Source: Verrucomicrobiota bacterium (GTDB lineage Bacteria > Verrucomicrobiota > Verrucomicrobiia > Limisphaerales > VHDF01). From it: a stretch of 39,804 nucleotides of DNA. The position numbers and the translations under genes are program-made. Below, piece by piece: positions 33,578 through 39,804 of the stretch (the stretch's first letter is position 1; every line of letters starts with the position of its first letter). A model generated the notes under the pieces. The model was not told the DNA's origin, did not search any database, and was given only the letters and a program-made list of their open reading frames with translations. The stretch lies in assembly GCA_016871495.1 (NCBI GenBank), contig VHDF01000040.1, forward strand, positions 1-39,804. The letters run 5' to 3'.

Positions 33578-34939
33578 TCACCATCGCGGCCAGAGCCGCA
33601 ACCAGTAGCGGAGTTTGGACTGGAGCAAGGTTTCGCGCAGCAATTCATCCAGGGGCCGCGCCTTGGGTTCTTCAATGTTACGGCAAAGCACCAGCGCCGC
33701 GGCGAAGCTGACGAGAACGAGCGCGAAAAAGACGCTGTAACGATTGACCGCGAAGACGGAGTTCCCCGTCGAAATGTGTCCCATCGCGTCGATCAAAAGT
33801 CCCCAGCCGATCGGCGCCAATCCCAGCGTCACATTGAAGACCACGGAGAACAGCGCGAAAAAGTGGCTTCGTCCCATCGGCGGGGCAAGGACCATCGCCA
33901 GCCGCGTGTTGTTCATGTTGACCAGGGCGAACGCGAATCCCATGGCGACTTGCAGGGCCGCGACGATGGCCACGCTGGCCGGCACCGTTTGACCGGCCAG
34001 CAACGTCCAAACACCCGCCACCATGATCCAAACGCCCAGCGCTCCGGAAACCACCGGCTTGCTTCCGAAACGATCGGTTTTCGATTCGAACAGCCAGAGC
34101 CCCGAAAGCCCGCCCAGAAAGGAAAGCGCCGTGAGCAGCAGAATGCGGCCTTCGGTCAACTGAGCCTCAGATTTCAGAAATGCGACTGAGAAGGTGTTCA
34201 TGCCACCGTAGGCCACCGCCCAGGCCACGTTGAAGATCAGCAGTTTTCGGAACGGAGGATGACCCGCGATGTCCAGCCAGGGAACCGGTGTGGCATTGTT
34301 CCGGGCGGGATCCTCTGGCGGAGCCGCGTCGGGAATGGCTTTCAAGTGCTTCAAACTCACCGCGCCCATGGCGGCGCTAAACCCGAAGACGATCGCGAAT
34401 TGCCAGGAAGCCGGGTTGGAACCCAGACACGCTGCCGCGAACAAAAGCGCGGCCACGCTGGCCGCGTTCACCCAAACGGCCTCGCGCGCCAAGAACCTTC
34501 CCCGTAAGGACTCCGGCACCAGGGTGGTGATCCATGGCAGCCAGGCGCAACTCGAAATGCCGCGGGAAAGATTGAATCCAAAGAGTAAAAACAACAATAA
34601 GGCGAGCTGCGAGGAACGTTCGAGAAACACCCCGGCCAGAGGAACCGCCGCCATGGCGAAGATGAAGGCGACCCGCGTACCCCAGCCCGCGTAAACGAAA
34701 CGCTTGTAACCCACGCGGGCAACATGGTTGGCGGCCGGAATCTGAAAAATGACCAACAACGGCATCATCCCTGCTATAATCCCCAACACGGTGGCACTGG
34801 CCCCGAGGCTCTTGCCGTAAAGAACCATGGGACTGCCCAACACAATTTGGTAGGATAACGCGTTGAAAATGCCAAAATTATAGGCGTGACGAATCCCCTC
34901 GGGGAACCGATGTTTCATTGTCTCTGGTTGGGGCGGCAT
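33578..34939 (-). CDS. Major facilitator superfamily transporter
   Basis: About 453 residues with twelve predicted membrane helices in two six-helix halves and a soluble mid-loop (DAAPPEDPARNNATPVP). The segment GYKRFVYAGWGTRVAF and the second-half ESKTDRFGSKPVV correspond to the loop 2-3 and 8-9 positions of MFS proteins, though the motif A consensus is weak. The substrate is unknown. The ATG at 34939 is the first standard start; an ATG at 34918 (MKHRFPEG) is also plausible. No regulator nearby. Confidence 0.85.
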   Translation of the reverse strand: MPPQPETMKHRFPEGIRHAYNFGIFNALSYQIVLGSPMVLYGKSLGASATVLGIIAGMMPLLVIFQIPAANHVARVGYKRFVYAGWGTRVAFIFAMAAVPLAGVFLERSSQLALLLFLLFGFNLSRGISSCAWLPWITTLVPESLRGRFLAREAVWVNAASVAALLFAAACLGSNPASWQFAIVFGFSAAMGAVSLKHLKAIPDAAPPEDPARNNATPVPWLDIAGHPPFRKLLIFNVAWAVAYGGMNTFSVAFLKSEAQLTEGRILLLTALSFLGGLSGLWLFESKTDRFGSKPVVSGALGVWIMVAGVWTLLAGQTVPASVAIVAALQVAMGFAFALVNMNNTRLAMVLAPPMGRSHFFALFSVVFNVTLGLAPIGWGLLIDAMGHISTGNSVFAVNRYSVFFALVLVSFAAALVLCRNIEEPKARPLDELLRETLLQSKLRYWLRLWPRW

Positions 34940-34945
34940 GTCCAA

Positions 34946-35325
34946 GTTTCAATCCAATCTCCCCCGGCGGCCCGATTCACGCGCCTCCGGACGCCAGGAA
35001 GTATCCGTGCTCCATCCGTTTAGGACAGCTTCGATTACACCATTCTTCCATTTTGTCGCCCCGGTTCCCCGCTCAACAGTCAACCGCCTCAAACCGATAA
35101 GAACAACAGTGTCCTATTTGCTCATCTGACTTCTAAACCAGCGATGGCACTTGGTTTCGTCAGGTCTGGTTTTGAAGACTATTTCGTAAGTATTTTATGA
35201 TAAATATTTTGCCAATAATGTCGATTCTGGTGGACTTTGATAAGTCGACGAACATCGGCATGTAACTTGCTAATTATTGCAATCACTTTATAACCCAACC
35301 GGCCTCAATCCCCCCCTCAAAGCCT
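34946..35325. other. AT-rich 380-bp intergenic region upstream of the DUF1800 gene
   Basis: The stretch from about 35100 to 35290 is markedly AT-rich compared with the surrounding GC-rich DNA, with tracts such as TAAGTATTTTATGATAAATATTTTG at about 35187. No gene supported. It divides the MFS gene (minus) from the DUF1800-DUF1501 pair (plus) and probably holds the promoter of both. Confidence 0.5.
35237..35266 (+). promoter_or_regulatory. Candidate sigma-70-like promoter for the DUF1800-DUF1501 unit
   Basis: TTGATA at 35237-35242 (five of six to TTGACA), an 18-base spacer, and TGTAAC at 35261-35266 (four of six to TATAAT), about 60 bases before the ATG at 35326. It lies in an AT-rich stretch. 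Prediction by eye only. Confidence 0.35.
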
Positions 35326-37809
35326 ATGCACAAGCCGAAGATTCGGACGTTTTCGCTCGCCGCTCCATGTTTAGCCGGAGGCATCCTGCTCTCCAGCGTC
35401 TTGGCCCAGAATACCCCTCCGGCTGTCACGGAAGTCACGGTCAAAGACGGTAAGAAGACGATCAAGTTCAAACCTCACCCGGGTGCCGACAAGTACGAGG
35501 TCCAATCGAGCGCTACGGTCAGCGGACCCTTCCAGGACGATGCTTCGGGAAGTTTGAGTGGTACGGCCTGGACTTCTCCCCTCACGACGCCCATCGGGTT
35601 TTACCGCCTCAAAGTCACCGAAGTGCCGCCGAACCAGTTGCTCAGCGCGGTCATTCTCAATCGACTGGGCTACGGGCCGTCCCCCGAGGATCTGGATCGG
35701 ATTCGCTCCATCGGCCCCCAGGCCTACTTGGCGGAGCAGTTGGCGCCGGAAACCATCACGGAAAGCCTGCCTTTTGACGAAGTGCGCATCGATAACGGCC
35801 AAGGCGGCTGGCAATACGTGACCGTGACCGGCACCGGATCGAGTTCGAAGCTTTACCTTTACCTTAACACCGCCGGTGAGGCCCACATCGATGACATCAA
35901 ACTCGTCGCGGGCACCGTCGCGGGCGCGGGGCAAAACCTCATTCGCAACGGCGATTTCGAATCGCCCCTGACCGCCGCCGATTGGGCGATCGCCCCCAAC
36001 CATGCCAATTCTGCCATCGTCACCGGCGTGTCCAAATCCGGCAACGCGTCCCTGAAAGTCGTGGCAAGCGCGGGCGGATCCACCGAGAACTCGGCGATCA
36101 CCCAGTCGGGCATCACCCCCTCGCTCAACGCCAACTCGCGTTACACGCTGAGTTATTGGATCCTGCCGAGCACGAGCAAATTGAGCTCCATCACGGTCCG
36201 CCTCTCCCAAAACGGCATCGTGAGCACCCCCCTGCCCTTGCCCACTCTTGGGACCCGGCTTGAGTTGGGCGGCGCTTCGCTGAACGATCTCCGGCAATGG
36301 CATGTTCAGCGCGCGGTCCGTTCCCGGCGCCAGCTCCTCGAAGTCCTGCTTCAGTTCTGGGAGAATCACTTCGTCACTGAACACGGCAAGAGCGCGGATT
36401 ACCTCGACCGCTACTACAGCTCGAGCCAGGCCGACTACATGAACCAACTCGCGGCCCAATTCGAATACCGCGAAAACAAAAAATGGCGGTTGGTGTTGCT
36501 CCGTCCCAACGGCACCTTTCATGAATTGCTCAAGATCAGCGCCGAAAGCCCGGCCATGATCATCTTCCTCGACACGGTCGACAGCAAAGGCAACGGCAGC
36601 AATATCGCCAACGAAAACTATGCGCGCGAATTGCTCGAACTTTTCACCTTCGGCGTGGATAACGGCTACGATCAGGACGACATCGTGGAAACTTCGAAAG
36701 CCTGGACCGGCTGGGGCGTCGATATCGTGGACCAACCCGACAACCCCTTCCAGACCCGCACCACCAATCGCCCCGCCGGGACCGCGAATTCGGTCTCGAA
36801 CCTCATCGGGCACTGGACGTTCGTGTATAAGCCCGGCAACCACAACAATCGCCAGAAAGTCATCTTCCCCGGCAAGACGGTGCCGGAACGGTTCGGGCCG
36901 CCTTATGCCGGGCGTCCCTACGAACTCAGGCTCCCCGTTCGCACGGGCACGACCAACGGCGGCACCAACGGTATCAAGGACGGCTACGAGATCATGGCTC
37001 ACCTGGCCGACCTGCCCTTCACCCAGGAATTCATCAGCGTGAAGTTGTGCCGGTTGTTCGTGCATGACGATTTCGAAACCGGCTACGATTTCACGGATCC
37101 CAACCTGAGCCCCGAAGGGAAATTGGTGCGCCGATGCATGGAGGCTTGGGAAAATGGCAGCCCGAAAGGCCAGATCCGCCAGGTCCTCTCCGTCATCTTC
37201 AACTCGGACCTGTTCCGAACCCAGTCCGGCTCGGCGCAGAAGGTGAAGACACCCCTGGAATTCACCGTCAGCGCGGTGCGCGCTCTGAGCGCTGTGGACG
37301 CGAACGGGGCTTACACCGCCACGACCGACGGGAATTTCACATCGGCCCTGAATCGTATGGGAGCGATGCAGTTGTTCGATCGCGCGGAGCCCGATGGTTT
37401 CCCCGAGGCCGGTCCGCCTTGGATCAGCGCCGGCATCCTGGGCGAACGGCTGCGCTGGGCGCAGGCGTTCCTCCTGACTCCCGCGCAACGCTCCGCCGCC
37501 GGCATCAACGACGTGGGTTCCGGCACCTCCTGCGATCCCGTGGCTTTGCTTCGCCGCAAGCTTCCGTCGTCCAGTCTCGGCGATGCTTCCGCGGTGGCGA
37601 ACTACTTCATCGACGAACTCTACTCGGCCGAAGGCAAGGCCAATCTCGAAACCTATGGCTCCATCGCGGTGAATTTTCTGAACACCGCGGACAATGGAAC
37701 CACGGCATCCCTGTTCTCTTCCCTTGCGGTCGGGAGCGCCAACTACGACACGCGCGTCCGAGGCATGGTTGCGATGTTGCTGACCCTCCCCCGGTTCCAA
37801 GAACAATAA
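35326..37809 (+). CDS. DUF1800 protein with inserted carbohydrate-binding-like module
   Basis: 827 residues. A signal peptide (residues 1-27, ending SSVLAQ) is followed by a fibronectin-III-like domain (about 33-97). DUF1800 begins at about 103 (LLSAVILNRLGYGPSPEDLDRI) but is interrupted at about 145-320 by a beta-rich module containing NLIRNGDFESPLTAADW and AHIDDIKLVAG, typical of CBM4/9-like domains. DUF1800 resumes at LLEVLLQFWENHFV (338-350) and continues with NENYARELLELFTFGVDNGY. DUF1800 proteins have no known biochemical function. They are almost always next to a DUF1501 gene, as here (24 bases downstream), and are probably exported and act together. Confidence 0.92.
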   Translation: MHKPKIRTFSLAAPCLAGGILLSSVLAQNTPPAVTEVTVKDGKKTIKFKPHPGADKYEVQSSATVSGPFQDDASGSLSGTAWTSPLTTPIGFYRLKVTEVPPNQLLSAVILNRLGYGPSPEDLDRIRSIGPQAYLAEQLAPETITESLPFDEVRIDNGQGGWQYVTVTGTGSSSKLYLYLNTAGEAHIDDIKLVAGTVAGAGQNLIRNGDFESPLTAADWAIAPNHANSAIVTGVSKSGNASLKVVASAGGSTENSAITQSGITPSLNANSRYTLSYWILPSTSKLSSITVRLSQNGIVSTPLPLPTLGTRLELGGASLNDLRQWHVQRAVRSRRQLLEVLLQFWENHFVTEHGKSADYLDRYYSSSQADYMNQLAAQFEYRENKKWRLVLLRPNGTFHELLKISAESPAMIIFLDTVDSKGNGSNIANENYARELLELFTFGVDNGYDQDDIVETSKAWTGWGVDIVDQPDNPFQTRTTNRPAGTANSVSNLIGHWTFVYKPGNHNNRQKVIFPGKTVPERFGPPYAGRPYELRLPVRTGTTNGGTNGIKDGYEIMAHLADLPFTQEFISVKLCRLFVHDDFETGYDFTDPNLSPEGKLVRRCMEAWENGSPKGQIRQVLSVIFNSDLFRTQSGSAQKVKTPLEFTVSAVRALSAVDANGAYTATTDGNFTSALNRMGAMQLFDRAEPDGFPEAGPPWISAGILGERLRWAQAFLLTPAQRSAAGINDVGSGTSCDPVALLRRKLPSSSLGDASAVANYFIDELYSAEGKANLETYGSIAVNFLNTADNGTTASLFSSLAVGSANYDTRVRGMVAMLLTLPRFQEQ

Positions 37810-37833
37810 GCGAACCCTCAATCCTCGATCCCT

Positions 37834-39423
37834 ATGCAAATTATCAATCGGCGTTCGTTCTTCGATCGTTCCCTCAAGCTCGGCATGGCCACCGCGCTTT
37901 CAACCCTCGTGGATATCCCCTGGGTGGTGAAGCAAGCCATGGCCCAGACCCAGGGCCGCATCGGGCTCAATGGCAAGAAACTGCTCTTCGTGTTCCTGCG
38001 AGGAGCCAACGACGGCTTGAACTCCGTCATCCCGATCCAGGATCCCGCCTACAACACGACCAACCGCCCCACCCTGGTCATACCCAAGGACGCCGCGACC
38101 GATTACTCCAAACTCGGCCCTTGCGACTTTCCGCAATCCGGAGGCAGCGCCGCCACGTTCGCCTATGCCAACGCCATCCGGCTCGGCAACGGTTTCGCGG
38201 CTCTCCACCCGTCCCTCAAGTTCCTCGCCCCCGTTTACAACGCCGGTGAACTGGCCCTCATCCACCGCGTCGGTTATCCCAAGCAATCCCGCTCCCACTT
38301 CGATTCTCAGAACTATTGGGAGACCGGCACCCCGAACAAGAATCTGACCAAGGAAGGCATCTTCTACCGCACGATGGTGGAATCGGGACTGGCCAACACC
38401 TCGCCGCTCACCGGCGTGTCGATCCAATCTTCATTGCCCTTGTCCCTGCGCGGTTCCCAGGCGGCAATGACCAATTTGGATGATCCCAATCGTTACAACC
38501 TGCTGGGGGTGCCTGCGACGACAGGCGACGCCAAAGCCGACGCCGCCATCCGCGCGGCCGGCGGCGCCTCTTTTCCGGACAAGGCCTATCGGGGCTTGCT
38601 GGGTCTTCAATACAAGAATCTCACGGACACGCTCGCCATCTTCGCGAGTCTGAATTTCAGCGAGGCCGGCAACACGTTCCTCGATGATGAAAACACCGAC
38701 GGCGACTTCCCCTACCATTTGTTCCCCACGTCCAACGCCAAGAACGGGGGCTACACGCGTCCCGGCGGCGGCACCGAAGCCAACAAGTACGTGGTCGACA
38801 CCGGCGCCTACGGCTTCTTCAACCGCCTCAAATCCGCCGCGCTGGTGCTGAACAAGACGGACGCCATCGTGGCTGGCACGGAGTTTGGCGGTTTCGACAC
38901 GCACAGCCGCCAGGGCGCCGTCACCGGATCGCATCCCAACCTTCAGCGCCGAATTGCCTGGGCGATGTACGCGCTGCGCAAATACTTCACGAAATACGCC
39001 GACAAGACGCATTGGAAGGATTTGGTCATCGTCACGCTGTCCGAGTTCGGGCGCACGTCCGTCGAGAATTCCGACCGTGGCACGGATCACGCCGAGGCTG
39101 GCGTCATGTTCGTCGGGGGCGGAGCCGTCAAAGGCTTTGGCAAGGGCAACACCAGCGGCGTGTTCGGATGCCATCCCAACGATTCGGTGCCCTGGGTGAC
39201 GGGCCAGACCGGATCGATGTTCGGCGTGAGGGACCGGTATCTGAAACGCTCGATTGATTATCGTTCGGTGCTCGGCGAGTTGATCCGGGATCATCTCGGA
39301 GCCAGCAGCGAACAGTTGAACCGGATCATTCCGGGCTACACGGTCGCCGGCGAAGCGTTGCAAAACGGCGGCACCTCGACCCGGGACGCCACCCGGATCG
39401 CGGGCGAAATTGGCATCGTGTAG
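37834..39423 (+). CDS. DUF1501 protein, Tat-exported
   Basis: 529 residues. The N-terminus MQIINRRSFFDRSLKLGMAT carries a twin-arginine motif, followed by a hydrophobic segment, and cleavage is likely after QAMAQ. KLLFVFLRGANDGLNSVIP and HFDSQNYWETG match DUF1501 (alkaline-phosphatase-like fold, sulfatase relatives). FGGFDTHSRQGAV and SEFGRTSVENSDRGTDHAEA are the C-terminal blocks and could supply metal ligands. Function unknown. Paired with the preceding DUF1800 gene, likely one operon. Confidence 0.92.
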   Translation: MQIINRRSFFDRSLKLGMATALSTLVDIPWVVKQAMAQTQGRIGLNGKKLLFVFLRGANDGLNSVIPIQDPAYNTTNRPTLVIPKDAATDYSKLGPCDFPQSGGSAATFAYANAIRLGNGFAALHPSLKFLAPVYNAGELALIHRVGYPKQSRSHFDSQNYWETGTPNKNLTKEGIFYRTMVESGLANTSPLTGVSIQSSLPLSLRGSQAAMTNLDDPNRYNLLGVPATTGDAKADAAIRAAGGASFPDKAYRGLLGLQYKNLTDTLAIFASLNFSEAGNTFLDDENTDGDFPYHLFPTSNAKNGGYTRPGGGTEANKYVVDTGAYGFFNRLKSAALVLNKTDAIVAGTEFGGFDTHSRQGAVTGSHPNLQRRIAWAMYALRKYFTKYADKTHWKDLVIVTLSEFGRTSVENSDRGTDHAEAGVMFVGGGAVKGFGKGNTSGVFGCHPNDSVPWVTGQTGSMFGVRDRYLKRSIDYRSVLGELIRDHLGASSEQLNRIIPGYTVAGEALQNGGTSTRDATRIAGEIGIV

Positions 39424-39578
39424 CCGATGCACAAGATGGAAAAGGATGTGGACCTTTCCATCCTGTCGATCCTGATCATCCTGTCCCACCCGCTGAACGA
39501 TTCCCTGCGCTCCCGCAACGGACAGGGCGAAGCCGGCGGGTCGGCGGAGGACCGTCCCTCAGCGACAAAGAAACAGCC
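39424..39578. other. Intergenic region after the DUF1501 gene
   Basis: No gene supported. No clear terminator; a weak ATCCTGTCGATCCTGATCATCCTGTCC run of repeated ATCCTG units lies at about 39458-39483. Confidence 0.3.
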
Positions 39579-39674
39579 ATTCTCATCTCGGGGAGCGCGG
39601 CTGCGTCGGAGACCAGCCGCAGCGCGCGGACAGGTCGGAAGACTCCAGATTCTTCAAGGTGCTGCGGCGGGTTG
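39579..39674 (+). repeat. Dispersed repeat R3, copy 2
   Basis: Direct match of 31715-31810 over about 96 bp, sharing the blocks GACCAGCCGCAGCGCGCGGA and GGAAGACTCCAGATT. Located in the 3' intergenic region of the DUF1800-DUF1501 pair. Confidence 0.8.
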
Positions 39675-39736
39675 AAGGTAAGCGGTAAGCGGGGCGCATC
39701 TGTTCGGAGGGACTGGGGATGGGTTATGGTGAGGGC

Positions 39737-39804
39737 ATGAAGAGCGATCCTGGTGGAGTTTCGGCGAGCCGCGGCGCGGAGCGTGCGCGGTGGGTGAGGG
39801 AGTA
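39737..39804 (+). CDS. Start of an unidentified ORF, cut by the window end
   Basis: ATG at 39737 is preceded by GTGAGGG as a possible ribosome site. The frame (MKSDPGGVSASRGAERARWV and on) is open to the last base. Only about 22 residues are visible, too few to identify. It may be a chance frame. Confidence 0.35.
   Translation, partial: MKSDPGGVSASRGAERARWVRE

Noticed and set aside
35371-37839. 822-residue open frame on the minus strand across the DUF1800 gene
   Set aside because: Antisense shadow caused by GC-rich codon use; the plus strand has a signal peptide and conserved DUF1800 motifs.
1-39804. CRISPR array, prophage, insertion sequence with transposase, rRNA
   Set aside because: No regularly spaced short repeats, phage structural genes, transposase or integrase motifs, or rRNA segments were seen.

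Overview
The window is a GC-rich chromosomal segment that most resembles a Verrucomicrobiota genome (Pedosphaera/Limisphaerales-like). The evidence is a pseudopilin-type protein carrying the [16 protein letters not shown] prepilin motif, an adjacent DUF1800/DUF1501 pair, a CRTAC/ASPIC-type repeat protein, a formylglycine sulfatase, a DUF5069 protein and several dispersed intergenic repeats. The lineage is inferred from protein families; there is no rRNA to confirm it.

Layout. 1-1.8 kb: a multi-TM DUF2339-like protein followed by repeat family R1. 1.8-4.3 kb (minus): a two-gene unit of a DCC thiol-oxidoreductase-like protein and a squalene-hopene-cyclase-like class II terpene cyclase, joined by an ATGA overlap. 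4.5-6.5 kb: a secreted WD40-like protein broken by a one-base frameshift in a G/C homopolymer, and a decayed VapC-type PIN gene. 6.67 kb: tRNA-Tyr(GTA), then DUF5069. 7.6-8.8 kb: an iron-dependent alcohol dehydrogenase. 8.8-9.2 kb: hairpins and one copy of repeat R2. 9.3-11.9 kb: a TPR membrane protein convergent with a large coiled-coil membrane protein. 12.1-12.9 kb: the pseudopilin-like protein. 13.6-25.9 kb (minus): a complex I operon in the order nuoA-B-C-D-I-H-J-K-L-M-M-N. 26-29 kb: a small conserved-looking protein, the second R2 copy and an ASPIC/UnbV repeat protein. 29-31.7 kb (minus): metallophosphoesterase and sulfatase. 32-35 kb: a serine beta-lactamase-family hydrolase convergent with an MFS transporter. 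35-39.4 kb: DUF1800 then DUF1501, preceded by an AT-rich promoter region. The window ends in repeat R3 and the start of an unidentified ORF.

The main system is the complex I operon. It encodes four antiporter-like pump subunits (L, M, a second M, N) instead of three. NuoL has a lengthened C-terminal amphipathic region, as expected if a fourth pump is accommodated. The second NuoM lacks the usual TM7 lysine and has a new lysine in TM5, six residues after the conserved glutamate. NuoE, NuoF and NuoG are absent from the cluster, and NuoI carries a long Ala/Lys/Pro-rich tail.

The second notable pattern is repeat family R1. Its ~70-bp module A lies just downstream of three unrelated genes, each time in the same orientation relative to the gene. 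Its ~165-bp module B has imperfect terminal inverted repeats and occurs in either orientation next to A.
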